From positions 186,001 to 250,000 of the forward strand of contig JADNYJ010000044.1 in NCBI GenBank assembly GCA_015501075.1: 64,000 nucleotides of DNA, in the 5' to 3' direction. Origin of the DNA: Gymnopilus junonius (lineage: Eukaryota; Basidiomycota; Agaricomycetes; Agaricales; Galerinaceae). Below the pieces are notes generated by a model. It was not told where the DNA came from and ran no database searches. It saw nothing but the letters and a program-made list of their open reading frames with translations. Shown piece by piece: positions 1 to 12,809 of the stretch. Within the stretch, counting starts at the first letter, position 1. Each line of letters opens with the position of its first letter. The translations under genes and the position numbers were made by a program.

Positions 1-634
1 TCTGCCGGGACGTACCTTGACGCAGGAGGAATTCAGGTGCGTGATGCATACCAAGTGCCCATCGAACAACGCAAGTTAACTGATTTTATTTCCGAATCAA
101 CAGTCAGAATCTGTTTCATATCACCTCGGCGTGCCTGTTCTCTCCCACAAGTCCTTTAAACCTGCCTACTCATGCATCACCGCCATTAGGACTTACTTTT
201 CGTCTCTCCGTTCCCCGATTTATGACCATGAGCTTGTCATCGTTGGGGACCGTGTATTCACAGATGTAGTCTTGGCCAATCGGATGCGCATGCAATCCAA
301 GCTTCCTTTACCACAGTCTGCCACAAGACCCTCAGACGGCATGGTGCAAGGCAGCATCTCTACGGAAAAAGTAACGAATGACCCAGCTCTGCGCACAGAG
401 AGTGCAGGAGGGCCTTTGTCGATATGGACCACTAGTGTATGGAAAAAAGAGGGCATGCCCATGCGTTGGCTAGAATCTGCGCTCGTCCGTGCGGTGCAGA
501 GGCTTTCGACACCGCTACCTGGTGAACCCGTCGATTGCAGTCGCTTCATCAAGCGAATGGAGGAAGCTAAGCCCGAGGCCTCGCAAAAATCTGGAGTACT
601 CAGATACCTACTGTCACGTCTTCGACGATCTTAG
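1..634 (+). CDS. GEP4: GEP4-like mitochondrial phosphatidylglycerophosphate phosphatase, 3' part
   Basis: This is the C-terminal part of a HAD-family PGP phosphatase, which dephosphorylates phosphatidylglycerophosphate to phosphatidylglycerol in mitochondrial cardiolipin synthesis. The 5' end lies outside the window. Exons are <1..36 and 104..634, with an intron 37..103 (gtgcgt...cag, phase 0). The first exon fragment reads SAGTYLDAGGIQ, the HAD motif II region (N/S-S-A-G). The second exon carries GVPVLSHKSFKP and DHELVIVGDRVFTDVVLANR, the HAD motif III/IV region with the GDR-x-x-TDV signature that coordinates Mg. The motif I DxDxT is upstream and not visible. The gene converges on the helicase that ends at 986. 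Family assignment is confident; only the 5' extent is unknown. Confidence 0.88.
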
Positions 635-985
635 ATGCTCTTGCAGTGTAATGTAAATTACTCTTCATTATACAACGCTAGGACTACCATTGCTCAGCAT
701 CCTTTAGTTCATCACTAGTCACCACACATTCTCTCAATCCCACTGCCAAAAGGTTGAAAGATATATTATTGAGGATACACGGAATGTGGGGCCTTCTGAC
801 ATGGCCTATTTCATTGCAACGATATGACATTGTACATGGACGAAGATCATGCAGTTAGAGTTTACTAACCGAGATGAGGAGTGTATGGATGTACATAAAT
901 GGACCACGACTCAACTGGTGTATCCAACACTCAAGAGACTTATTCGGGATACGAACCGAATTTTCTGTATGTTGTGAACCAAGCA
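635..985. other. Convergent intergenic spacer
   Basis: A 351-bp spacer between the stops of the converging phosphatase and helicase genes. It should hold both 3' UTRs. I see no ORF, RNA gene or repeat in it. Confidence 0.6.
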
Positions 986-3900
986 TCACTCTCTGAGGAC
1001 TTCCCTAGCCAAGCCACCAGCGAGCAACAACCCCTGTGCTTCAGGGTCCAGTTCCGCTCCATCGCTACCTGACCGGACAAGTTCTGACCTGTAGAAGTAC
1101 CACAATGAAATCCAGATGGATGTTAGCAGCGTAGAAACCTTCACATGTCATGTTACAGGTTAAATGAAAGAAAGGTACTGACTCTAAGCAAGAGATATAA
1201 TTGCCGTCCATCTCAAGAGAGAGTTCGGGTCCTTCGTATCTGGAAAGAGGTAAGAATGATGTATGAATTATGCAAAGGAAGCATCCGGCAGCCGAAAAAG
1301 CTTAATTGACATACAGTCCATTTCTGAGGACAAATTGGAGGAAGCTCTTCCAGTAAGGATCGCGTAAAAGGAGACTGCCGTTACCGATTACCACTAGAAG
1401 TTCTTTCGCTCTGGTAATCGCAACATTCATCCTAGATGAAAATTTTCATTATTGTAAGGTGGTTTACGGCAAGGCAGGCTGATATGACCAACCTCTTACG
1501 CTCATAAATGAGACCCATGCCCTTCTTTTGATCCTCTTCCAGGAAACGGGCATTAGATCTCACACATGAGATGATTACCACACGATTTTCACGTCCTTGA
1601 TAATCCTAAAGGATAACAGTCAGAACAGCGAACAGATAACACGGCGTCAATTGATCCATCGACATATTTTCTGCGAACAGAAAGTCTGCGTCTGGGACTT
1701 ACCTCAACAGTACCGACGTCGACAGCACCAAAACCTTCATTCCTCAGTCGCTCACGCAGTGTCCAGACCTGTTTCCTCCAGGGTGCCATAACGCTAATCT
1801 CACTCGGTCGCAGTGGTGGGTCACTGTTCCGTGGATTGTCGAGCAACGACCTGACGATATCCATCACAATGCTGATCTGCCCCAGGTTATACCATGACGC
1901 GCGCTCGTCGTTACTCTTCTCTAGAACTTCCGTACCAATAAATTTGAGAGGAAAGGCGGGTTTCGGTAGCCCTGGCCAGAATACTTTGCCATTCACAGCA
2001 CATGGCTCCAAGGTATCGTTGTAAAAGATGGCCGAGGGCGGCATCAAAATGACAGGATGACTGCGATAGTTCTGTTCCAAGAAAGTCCGTCAATACGAAC
2101 ATCATAAAGCAAAGAGCTAACTCCGGGCCCAAGACAAACCTTTACAAGGCTGGTGAACGGCGGTAATCGTTTAGAACTCCTACGTTGGGTACCACTTTGC
2201 TCGGCACGTTGCGCGTAAAGCGGACGCTCGAACAACCGTTCGAGTAATGACACTTCGAACTCTGCCGATCTCGCCTCATCGGAGGCCACGATGGGACCGA
2301 CTACAGAAATGAGAACATTAATCGTCATCGCGGGCAGCGGGAGTCAACACACGTTGGTTCGGATCTCCACAGAGTGTTAGTTGTGGCATGAAGGTCTTGC
2401 CCGTAGCCTCCGCATTGTAGACATTAGGAAGCACCACTGATATCGGGACGAGAAGCTCCGGCTCAGAGCCTTGCGCGGCCTGCAAACTTAGCCAATAAGA
2501 CGTTGTCAGCTTAATAAATAGTGTTCAACCACACACTTCGTCTATGAGAAGATGGGTCCAATGTGGCTGAACCACATGCTTTTGCTTCCGATTTGGATGA
2601 AGGGAGGCAGTGATCTCCTCTTCCATCGCCATGAGTTTCGAATTCGTACACTGTGCCCTTACCAGAATGCTTGCATCCAGACAAGAGCACACAACTACCC
2701 TGTACTGCATGAGCTTCTTCCAAGGTGGTATCGAAAATTTGTCATTCTCGACAACTTTACTTAATATCAGGATTGTAGTTATCAGCAAAATGAGCAGATA
2801 AACTCACAACAATAGGGCTTAATTATGTCGGGGACCTCAGCGAAGGTCCTGTTAGGATCATTAAGTCTTAACATTTCATGCTGAAGTAAGTGTTTTTGAA
2901 GCCGCAGGACCAATGTATCCGTTGCCGGGTTGGATGGTGCACAGAGCAAGATACAAGCCTCAGGTTGTATCCTGAAGATTTGCAGGACTGTCTCGACAAC
3001 CGTTCTGTTTACCTCTTAAATCTAAGAGGAATTTAATGGAAAAAAGAACTAACCTAGTTTTTCCTGTACCAGGAGGACCACTGATCAAGTGGGGGACAGG
3101 AGATTGGTACAGGGCGACAGATGATACAGCCAACTAGTGAGTCATTATTCAGAAAAGTTCCTGATGCATCGAAGAGAAAACTAACGCGCTGTTCTGAATT
3201 GAGGCCTGAATCCATCCAATGTGATTCTTCAATGCCACACTTCAAAAGCATGGCAGATGGTGCGTCTCTGAAATCTTCAGGTCGAGGGAAGATCCACTGT
3301 CTTGCAAGATTGACTCCAGTTTCTTTCGCATTCAAGATGCTCGCAACATATCCGACAGCATTCTCCATAGTACACAGTGGTCGAGCATTGGTCATGAAGG
3401 AGATATTGAAATAAAACGGAACGACGTCTTCGGTGCCTAAGACGACAAAGCCATTTTCCGTTTTGATAGTCTCTAAGGTGAGGGGTACATATGTTTGAAT
3501 ATGTTCTTTCAGAGGAAGACTTGAAATATCTGGAATTAAATTGTTGAGAAATTAGTGAAGTAAAACGTGAAATAAAAACTCACGAACGAGGCCTTCTCTC
3601 TTTCGCAAAGCAACGACCCTCCCTTCCAGAGCCCAATTGCTACGCTGCTGTCCAGCATCAAGGACCTCACGCATATGTACGAGATCTCCAATTTCAAGAT
3701 ACGGATGATTTTCACGGATTCCAGGAACTTCCAAAACAAATTCGGCGTCTTTCCAATTCACGACCTTTACACCGGATTTCCATAAAACAATTTGCTCTTT
3801 TTTACGGACTATTGCATCGAGCTCCCAACGCAGGATGTCTGCCCAGTGACTATGGTAGGTACTATTGGCCAATACAGCAGTTTTGGCGTCTTTAGGTAGA

Positions 3901-4928
3901 GGTGCCGCTTTAAGCAAGGAAAGATTGTCGATACCGAGGGATTCCTCAATTAGTCGAGGTATTAAAAAAGATTGTAGATATTTCATGGATGGGAACAGTG
4001 GAATTGCAGGAAGAGGCTTCAGTGGATACGATTGTTTTTGGATGTGAAATAAATATTGAGGAATGTACGCTTCTGCCTGTGTTTACAAAATTGCTTGCAT
4101 AAGTCAAGTATATGTGTAGTAGAATAAGGCCAGGTACGTACATAGGTGTCGAACTGAAATTCATTTTTCATTTTCTGAAAGTAACGCAATTAGGGACAGG
4201 ATCTAAATACACTGGAGCATGCTTACACTGTTTTTTTCATCAAGTTTGGTATCATTTCTTGGAGAAGGGTTGGAAGACGAAGCTGGAGAGGGAGTAGATT
4301 TTCTTTCGTAGGCAGAACCGAAAAAAGAATGAGGAGGAAGCAATTCAAGAGGTGATTCTTCTTTTTGTTGTTTTAAATTTAAAGGTTTCTCATGCTGAAC
4401 GGGTAAGGCTGTTTCTCTCATAGGGACCAGAATGGGACGCGAACGATAACCAGGAAAAGGGGCTAGGCGGCCTTTCCAGTGCTCCTCTATCTGAAGGCTA
4501 TCAGAAGGAGGTGTGACGCTAACGGTTACAGTGGACGACGGATTCTCTCTGGATGAGCTAGCTCTTCTGTGAGGAGGGATGGCGAGCCCTGGAGGATGCA
4601 GCGGCACGCTTGTGGGATTAAGCGCTGGGGGTTCGGAGGCCTGCTGGAACTGAGGATTATACCATCCATTGTGGTCGACGTGGTAGTTGGTGGGTGGTGG
4701 AGGTTTCGCGTGAGGATGGGGCATATGGAGATGAAGGGGGTCGGGAGGTTCCGGTGGAGGGTGGTAGTGGGGATGAGAATAGGCAGGATAGAGACCATTA
4801 GAGTTTAAGCTTGGACTCTGTGGGCTATATTGGGCACCGGGCACGATGTAGGGAGCCCTTGTGGTTGGAGAGACCGGGGAATGGGCATAGACGTAGGCAG
4901 GGTGAGGATAGACATAGTGGTTATTCAT
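986..4928 (-). CDS. MOV10/SDE3-like superfamily 1 RNA helicase
   Basis: UPF1-like SF1 helicase of the MOV10/SDE3/Armitage group, ATP-dependent 5'-3' RNA helicases tied to RNA silencing and transposon control. Fourteen exons, all joins in frame: 4928..4227, 4174..4142, 4076..3584, 3529..3186, 3133..3054, 3004..2808, 2754..2537, 2479..2353, 2300..2140, 2071..1703, 1605..1493, 1431..1315, 1239..1183, 1088..986; 1037 aa. The N-terminal ~235 residues are Pro/His/Tyr-rich and low in complexity. Motifs in order: Q-like LNSEQR, Walker A GPPGTGKT (~541), Ia CAPSNPATD, Walker B DEAAQ (split by an intron, ~688), III CGDPNQLGP, IV NYRSHP (~786), V TVEDYQGREN, VI MNVAITRAK (~947). All catalytic motifs are intact, so it is probably active. 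The role in silencing is inferred from the family only. The two smallest N-terminal exons are the least certain part. Confidence 0.9.
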
Positions 4929-5080
4929 TGAAGGCCGCGTTTAGGCGACATTGACAACCCCAGCCAGCCAGCCTGCTCGTCGCGTTTACTCAAACCTGTG
5001 TCTTTCAAGAGACTGAGAAACATTCAACCCTTTAGCTTTATTGCTTTTCCTTATTTGGTAGCCATCATTGATCTCTCTAT

Positions 5081-6818
5081 TTAGTCTCTGACTACGCTCC
5101 CTATCATACTGCCCCCCAACGAGTGAGCCCCATCGTGCAGTACCAAAGCCGCCCTGTCCCACTGCTTCCATGGCTCCTGACCTTCTACTATGCGAGCACG
5201 AGCTATGGAGAACACTAACTTTTCTAGCGAGTCGAGGAAATGAATCGTATGTATGAACAAGCCATGAAGCATGGTGTTGAGCCAGCTTTCTTCATCCAAG
5301 AAGTGACATGTTGGTATTGAAAGGGGGATAGATCGAGGCACTCCCCGAGACCGTACGCTCTGAAGCCAGGTGGGTTGCCCAGCAGAGTTTGGAGTCGAAA
5401 ATAAGGTCAAGAATAGTTCTCTGGATGAAACACCAAATGTCCGCTCGGTATCGCTTCCCAAAAGCAAAGCATGTTCTGCTGAAGGGCAAAGAAGCAGAGT
5501 CGTAAACACCTTTGTTGAGAGATATGAAATAGTCAATTGCAAAGAAGCCGAACGATCCGGAGAGATGGTAGGACGGGGAATGCTTGGATCTGCCGCAATG
5601 AGAACAACCTCGATGCCAGTTTCTTGAACCCTCTGTCTCAGGAATCGAACAACGCGTTGGCGTGCAAAGCTCTCTAGCACTCCTTCGTCCAACCATTTCA
5701 CACCTCCTGCTCGCACTGAACCTGGATGCAACCCTTCGGAAGCTGGGAACGGCTCAGGGCGAATGAAAACATCCAGGCGCTTTTGGTAATGTAGTTTCCA
5801 AGCCATAAACAGGATACGCGGCATGCTCAAGAAGAGTGCTAAGGGCGCCTTAACAAGCGAGAAGAGTAATGAAAGTGTGGTCAGAGGAGTGCTGCGGGTT
5901 GGTCGAAGGAGAGCTGTCAATTTCAGTTGGCCTTTCCTATCCGGTTCAGCGTCACAAGCCGTGTATAAATGGACACGGACAGCAGGCCTAGGAGGTGAAA
6001 ATTCTGTATCAGAACTGACCGAGGGTGGGTGGGTTGGCTTTTTTACTGATACAGTATAGAAGCCAGACCGGTCATTAAAAGGAGAGACATGAAATCCACG
6101 AGGGAAGGTCCATTGATAGTCATACCTAGTAGGGACCGAGGTTAGATAGATTGTTAATAAACACATTGTGGCGAAAAACTAACCCTGGAGGGGGTGTTGA
6201 GTCTTCATTTTGACCAACTTCGAGCACATGCACATGGCTTTCCCCAAACGTGTTGTGGATCTGAAGCGAAGATCCGCTGAGTCACATTTTTCAAAAGCAA
6301 TGATCGCTACTGACCTCTAGCACGGCCGACCAAAGAATCCCTTCTGAATTATAGCAGAAATAGACGGTCAACGGGTTGATTCCCTCGAAGCCTAAAAAGC
6401 TTGGCATGGTCAACATCCAGGCATCTCCAAGTGAGTGCCTCTCTTCCACGTAACCCCGAGTCGCGAAAAGGGCTTGAAGCTTCTTCCGTATTGACCCAGG
6501 TTGCTTCGTCAGATAAGGGTGGGGACGAAGTCCGGTAATTCTTCCCCATAGCCCTCCATAACCAAAGACCCAACCTCCTCCCAAGTCTAGGCGATGATTT
6601 TCCAATGCATTGAGGGAGACAAGGAATGCCAGGGTGGGATATGTGAATGCATGTGCAGCTTTTACTGGTAGAAGGCGAGAGTGGGTAACTTGGTTTTTCA
6701 ATAAATACGCTTGCGGTGTCGTATATGTGGTTCTGCCAGCAGAGTTATAGATAAAGGCGGAGAGAGAAATACAGAATAAGGTTACACAAATGTCGAGCGG
6801 TCGTACCGACAATGACAT
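5081..6818 (-). CDS. DUF1365 family membrane-anchored protein
   Basis: A 541-aa protein with exons 6818..6315, 6260..6184 and 6125..5081. It begins with a hydrophobic segment (about residues 11-25, CVTLFCISLSAFIY), then the DUF1365 hallmark HSRLLPVKAAHAFTYP and further family blocks (GYVEERHSLGDAWMLTMP, YDYQWTFPRGFHVSPFNDR, LFIRPEPFP-like). A second hydrophobic stretch lies mid-protein (LSLLFSLVKAPLALFLSMP). In bacteria DUF1365 genes sit beside cyclopropane-fatty-acid synthase and an FAD oxidoreductase, which suggests lipid modification; no such neighbour is visible here. It reads in tandem behind the helicase start with a 152-bp gap, and is divergent from the lysine-rich gene at 6929 across only 110 bp. 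The biochemical function is unknown. Confidence 0.85.
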
Positions 6819-6928
6819 GGTCGACCATGATCAATTTCGAGTCGTGACCGGTCTTAAAATAGGTGACACGGTCATGTGATACTTCCTGCCCGTTAATTCC
6901 AAGCTTTTAGCAGGGGTCACAATTCACC
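6819..6928. promoter_or_regulatory. Short bidirectional promoter
   Basis: A 110-bp gap between two divergent start codons (6818 minus, 6929 plus). Both genes must draw their core promoters from here or from each other's 5' region. No specific motif can be assigned. Confidence 0.4.
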
Positions 6929-8876
6929 ATGATCAACAAGGAGCCTCCCAAACCTTCTTTAATCCTTGCAACCCCAGTGAATGTCGAGGAAAGCCGTGCT
7001 AAGAGGCACCAACGCCAGCAATCACGGTTTCGAGACAGAGGCGGGTGAGTTCATACCTACGTCTGTGCCATACCATTGTTGTTCAATGTCGCACTGCCTA
7101 GAATATTTGTTCCAACTAGCCGCAGCACTCTCGCAGACATTTTACTTGGAAAGGCTCCTCCTCTGAAGAAACCTGCTCGCCGGAGTATATCAGCTTCGCC
7201 TACCAAGCGGAAAGCCCATGCTTCACATGGTCCTGCCCAGGATTTAGTTCTGACTGCACGCCATGCAATCTCTCGGAAGAGCAGTCCTCGTAAGCAAAAG
7301 CGAAAGTCGTCGGCAGAGAAGGTGGATAAGAATACACTTGGTAATTTTTTCTTTAATACCAATATTATTTTCTTATCCTAGGTGTTTGTACAGCACCCAG
7401 TGTGGAGGCCACCAAGGATAGTGACCCCAAGGTATTGAAGAATTCACAAGGTCAGTACTTCAATTTTGCATTTAAACCATATTTGACTATATCTATAGTC
7501 CGCACCTCATCCAAGTCAAAGTCCATCCTCAAATCTTTCTCTAAAAACACCGAGACAACTGACTCTGGGCCCTCGATGAGGGAAGAGGTCGCTCAGCATG
7601 TATCTTCTAAATTCATCGAAAACACCGAAACTGCCGCCGCGCCTAAATCTGCCCCAAAAGGTAGGGCAACAAAGGCTGCTGCAACGTCGGCTAAGCCAAA
7701 GAAGAGCCAAAACCAAAACTCAGGCATTTCTTCAAAGTCGAAAGGAAAGGCTAAAGCCCGTCCAAATGCGAAGACGGAAATCTCAGAAACAGGTTCATCC
7801 AAGTTTCTCATCTCAGTTCATTTTTCAATATTTATTTCCTTAAGCAGACACTGAAAATGCTGCAACAGTAACGAAGACCAAGTCCCTATCGGTCCATTCG
7901 CAAAGCTCTAATGCAGTTCCCATCTCCGCAGTGGTAGAGCCTTATAAACCTTTGCTATCGAAACGAAGGAAATCAACATTGTATTCTGATGGCTTTTCTG
8001 AAGATGAATACATTCCCAAACAAGTGAAGAGAGCGAAAAGCAGGATGAAAATTGCCGTTGGGAGCAAGGAGAAGGCATCGAAAGGTTCAATTTCGTCGAA
8101 GCAGTCAAATAAGGTTCCTCGCAAACTTCCCAATCGGAATAAGACAGATGCCCCTCAATTACCGGATATTCCAGAGGGGGATGAAGCAGACATTTCTGAC
8201 GAAAAGAGCTCAAACGAGTCACCTCCTGTCTTAGAGCAACCAGACGCGCCATGCGTGAAAAATAGCAACAAAAGTAGTAAACGCTCTGTCCAAGAAACCG
8301 AACTCGACCCTGAGCAGCCTCAACGGCCTAAGAAGCGTGCCAAAACAATCGAAAATGAGGATGAGGCTATGCGTCCCGGTAAGGCGAAAACGAAGACGCA
8401 GAAGAAGCCTTCCAGGAAGCGCTCTCGTACCGAAAATGCTATTCACGAGCCAAATGAGGAGCCAAAAAAGGTCATTGAGCAGTCTGAGCCCAAAGCTGAA
8501 CCTAAAAGCAAGCCCACGAAACTGACGAAACCAACGAAACCTAAATCTCAGAAGTCGACCGATGCTGATCGGAAGCGTTCTTCGAGCGAAGAAAAGAAGT
8601 CTTCGTACGCTTTTTTCCTTCTGTTATTCTTTCTCTTAATTCAGCCATTGGTATCTATCAGCAAACGGAAAAGGGAAAATGCCACTGTTCCGGAAAGAGT
8701 CCAGGTAAATCTTCCGTATCCGGCAATCGCTAAAGTGGCATATCTAATGATCCATACAGCGCCCAGCAGCTGCACCTCTTAGGAAAGGTCCACCGAAGAG
8801 GGTGTTGCAAAGACTCATGGAATGCCAACATCACGATGTCGACAATGAGCCCGATCCCATTGATTTTCTATCATGA
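6929..8876 (+). CDS. Lysine/serine-rich putative nuclear protein, function unknown
   Basis: Seven exons, all in frame: 6929..7044, 7102..7340, 7382..7450, 7499..7792, 7848..8604, 8662..8704, 8760..8876; 544 aa. I do not recognise a family. The protein is very basic, with many bipartite NLS-like clusters (KKPARR, SPRKQKRKSS, KRRKS, RPKKRAKT, KKPSRKRSR, KRKR), interrupted by acidic patches (SEDEYIP, PEGDEADISDEKSS). A conserved-looking C-terminus runs RKGPPKRVLQRLMECQ and ends EPDPIDFLS. It is likely disordered apart from the ends, and chromatin or nucleolar binding is possible but not shown. It is divergent from the DUF1365 gene and converges on SET2. The intron at 7451..7498 is a multiple of three and could be retained. 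Confidence 0.7.
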
Positions 8877-9186
8877 TTCCATTGGATTACACTCACTTAC
8901 TGGAGTCTCTACGTGCTACAAGATTTTTTGCTCTTTATCATTTATCCATACACCAACTAAATATTACTCTCCATGTTATACTAGTTACATCTGCATTGTA
9001 TATTTACTGCATATTATTTACCACATTTCCATTCAATTAAGCCTTTCTATAAACAGGGTGCCGTTTTCGAATCTAGCTGTGCGCTAGTAGCTTACAGAAG
9101 GGAATGACAATGTGAACAGCAATGCAGCAGACTGTCCACAATCAACTTAAATTAACAATTAAAGTACATATAAAGTGGTAATGGTC
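8877..9186. other. Convergent spacer, AT-rich
   Basis: A 310-bp spacer between the stops of the lysine-rich gene and SET2. It is AT-rich with no coding signal and presumably holds both 3' UTRs. Confidence 0.5.
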
Positions 9187-12100
9187 CTAGCCGTTTTTAA
9201 CAGATAGAAGTGGCTCTACAGCGAAAGGAGTTGATCGGGGGGCATCGTCAATATCCATGGGGTCGTCACGTCCCTGATGTCCTCCTGGCCGTTCCGGAGG
9301 CGGAGGCGGAACCATACTTGTACTCGATTCTCCTTCACCCACTTCTTCTTCTTCCTCACTATCAGAATCGAGGTTCACTCTCATAGCTTCTTCAATAGAC
9401 ATTGAAGCAGACGGCGGAAGCATGCTAGTGTCCTCGTCGTTTGAGTTGGGGGTCTGCATAGAGGTAGATGGTGTGTCATGTGCAATCGACTCGGACGGTT
9501 TACGAGATTTCTCCATTTTCCGGATAACCTTCGCTATATATTCTTTTACAAACTTCTTGATCTTTGCCGCCTTTTCCTCTGAAAGAGCATCTAATCGATT
9601 CTCGCGATAGCTGGAAGATTTTTTTTCCTTCTCCGCGATTATTTGTGTCAACTAAAATACAGATCAATTTGTGTAGAGTTCTAAAAGGAAAAAACCTCTC
9701 ACCTCTTTCGCATGCTTTTTAAAAGAATCACGATCGAAGGATTTGCTGTACTTCGACATGCATTTGACCACAACAGCCCCAACCAACTTCAACAACCTTT
9801 TCTCTTTATTTGCTTCCTTGTCCTCTGTACTTTGCGATTTCTTCTGGGCTCGCTCCTTCCTGCGTGCTACTTTCTCCGCCGCCGCCGCCGCTTTTGCTTT
9901 TGCTTCAGCGGCTGTCGCAGCAGCAGCAGCCTCTTCTGCCACCGCAGCCTCGGCAGCGGCAGCTATGATGCTCTTTACTGACTGCGCCATGACTTTCTGC
10001 TCCCTTTGCCATTTCTGAAGGTCTCCATTAGACATTGTAAAGCGCATTGTGTCCAGCGAATGAGCTTGAAACACAGGAACTGGCGTTTCGGTAAACGTGT
10101 GTCGGGTATGGTGATCCAGTGTCCGCCGCTTCCTAGGCGGTTCAGTTCGTGTAGGATTCGGTGTGCTTGGGGCAGGACTCGGGGGTTTAAATACGTGGGA
10201 TGACGTAGGCATCATCCATAAATTTTCAGCGTTAAATATTGGCTTTTCACCTTCCTAGATAACGAATGTGTCAAGCGACTATAAAGGAGAGCTACCACAA
10301 TTCTGACCCGTAAAACTCTTTTTGGAATTCGGTTATATACTGGCAGCGTTTCCCAGTGTTCTAGAAGCTATAATCGAACTTGTAGTCATTCTATAGACAA
10401 CTAGGAAGTAACCACTTACTGCCTGGGCTAAACACTTGACAGTTTCATTTTCCATTGCAGCACATGCTTCCACTGGTATGTGCACCTTTGAATCTTGTAC
10501 CTTGTTCCGATTCAGTAAAGGCCATGTCTTCATGCATTCCAAAGCCTGTTAGCAGATGAATGTTCAGTCAAGACTACTGGCTATCGACGGAAGGCGCCAA
10601 CCAAAGTGATCATTTCCACATCAGATACGTAGTCTTCCAGTACGTTCGTCATAAGACTATAGCCTCGAAGTCTCATTATTTGTCGTAAGGCGGCTTGGTC
10701 TTCGGTGATCTGACATAATTTCAGCAACGAGGACAAGAAAAAAAAAGGGTCTAATAGTCAACGAACTCTCATCCTCGTCAGTAATTTTGACAGCATCTTG
10801 CGGCTAGGTGACTGACGAATAGCCTGGACGACTTTGGGCACTTCCTTTTCAGTGATGGGTTTCATAGTTGGCTACGAAGAAAAAAAATCAATATGCACGA
10901 TATATTCTTTTGGCAGATATGTGATACCAACCATAAAGTCCGGATCGTCAATTTTCTTGCCCTTTTTCTTTTTAGTACCCTTAAGCTCTATCAGGTCGTC
11001 CTCATCCGTAATACCAAGGGCATCAAGATAAATGTCATCCATGGTCGCAAAATCGGTTTGAGTCTTCCCGCCAATATATCCAACACAATTGGGTTCCCCA
11101 CAAAAGCATTCTTGTGCTTGATGACTACATGTAAGGTGATCAAAAGGAGAAAGGAAAGGGAGGAAAATTCATAGAAACCCATAGCGATCGACATTGTAAT
11201 TGAAGGTAAGCTCCTCAAGCTTCTGGATATTGCGCTTCGCAAAGATGCCCATTCGAACGTGAGTCCCAACAGTCCACTTGGCGACGTAACAATTTGGATT
11301 GCAACTGTGGTTTGCAAAGCGCCCGATCCCACCACTCTTTGTCGCGTCGATGAACTAAGATGGACATAAGGAATGTAATCCGCCAAGCTGACTGCAGGAA
11401 ACGAACCTCGTCCTTTTGCAGCATCATGAAATAGAAATGGCGAATTCCTTCCTCAGCATACTCGCGCATCCGCTTCTTGAAAGATACTGGATTGACAACA
11501 TCGCCGACATACTCGTAGATGAAAGTGTCCCTATGAAAGGCATAAAGATGAAATCCGCTTGAACAACGACTGAAGACTCACTTTGGTAGATCCTCTTCTG
11601 CTCTTAAACCATAACCCTTCTTCTCAGTGAGCACAATTTCGATGTTGGAATATTGCTTGTGCTGGAATCTAATGTGCAGAGAGTGGTCAGGTATACGCCC
11701 ATGTGCGGCTAGTAGATTTTCACCTTTGGTTTTGGCAGTAAGACCGACAGCGACAATCACCTTCGAGGCATTCAACCTGAGTCAACCTGTTGATGCAGTC
11801 TGAATATGGACCGCAAGCGCTGTCCGTGCTATCGACACCTGTAGGACACGTAAGACAATGTGGGTGATGGCTGCGTAGCAAAACTAGGGAGCAGACCAGC
11901 CCATGTACGATATAATGGTAACTACGAAAGAAAATCACAAATAGACGAACCATGCTCATAAGTACAGTCGCATGTCATACTTTCAAGTATTTCTCTGGAG
12001 AGGCCTAGAGACTTATACTGATAATTGTTGTCGGAAATCTCATCGAAGGTCCTCAGCGCTTCCTCCCGTGCGACCGGGAGGCCGCCAATGAGCTGCACAG

Positions 12101-12455
12101 GGGCAGAAGAAGCTTTTCTGCCCGACTTAGACTGTGCTGCAAGTGGTGGAGTGGATGATTTAGAAGTTGTGCCATCTGTCACTGACGGTGGAGGGGTGAG
12201 AGAGCGGGACGCCTTGAAATTTTGAGGTGTAGCGTCTGCGACGAGTGTAGGAGACTGGGATGGAAAAGGATCCTCAAGTTTAACGTCTTGTTCCACCTTG
12301 ATGTCCATGGGTGTCGACGTTTGGATTGCAAGAGGGGACAACTTAGTTGCAGGGAAAGATTCAAATTTGATTCGGGGCACTTCCGACAAATCATGACCGT
12401 CTGCACGGTCCAACTGGGACTGACGAGTCGGGCTCGGGCTCCGTTCTGGCTTCAT
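9187..12455 (-). CDS. SET2: Set2 histone H3 lysine-36 methyltransferase
   Basis: Nuclear H3K36 methyltransferase that travels with elongating RNA polymerase II. Twelve exons: 12455..11951, 11838..11724, 11668..11582, 11530..11407, 11354..11179, 11124..10932, 10871..10767, 10709..10602, 10545..10420, 10367..10308, 10254..9703, 9651..9187; 871 aa. Domains in order: Ser/Pro-rich N-terminus; AWS (~158-205, [21 protein letters not shown], Cys ladder); SET (~210-335) with [31 protein letters not shown] and [11 protein letters not shown]; post-[13 protein letters not shown]; an Ala/Glu coiled coil (~630-670); an SRI domain (~688-765, [19 protein letters not shown]) that binds the phosphorylated Pol II CTD. 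A Pro-rich acidic tail follows. The substrate-binding NHSCNP and GYG motifs are intact. It is divergent from RPA49 across 354 bp. Confidence 0.95.
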
Positions 12456-12809
12456 CGTCGGGTATAGTTCAGTCGTTCAGCAGCGTATGAGACGACCGAG
12501 ATCAGGCCAGACGGTCTTTTGGCACTGTTGGACGGAATGGGTGTCTTTGCCCTTCACAAGTCCCTGAGAGTAAAGCAGCAAAGTTGGTCCTTGAACAAGG
12601 AAAGAAGATGCATTAAAATAATACCTAGTAAATGTTAGTACTCACTTCCTCTATAGGCAGGAAGGTCCAAGGGTTGTCCTAGGAAGACGATCTGTTCAAC
12701 ATGTAGCGGAACAAAGTCACAAATAAGCGGCAGTGCAAAAATCGGCCAAACCTGTTGTCTTCAACTTCCATGTCCTCTTGGTGACTCACCAAGACCTCAA
12801 AATAACAGC
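12456..12809. promoter_or_regulatory. Bidirectional promoter of SET2 and RPA49
   Basis: A 354-bp region between divergent start codons of two transcription-related genes. The 5' leaders probably contain introns, since GT...AG-like blocks are present around 12560-12720. I cannot assign a specific factor site. Confidence 0.45.

Noticed and set aside
220..552. 110-aa minus ORF
   Set aside because: Antisense shadow of the GEP4-like exon, which has clear family motifs.
3121..3414. 97-aa plus ORF
   Set aside because: Antisense to helicase exons 4-5 containing LNSEQR and Walker A.
9712..10018. Plus-strand ORFs rich in Ala/Phe
   Set aside because: Antisense to the Ala/Glu coiled coil of SET2; GCN repeat composition explains them.
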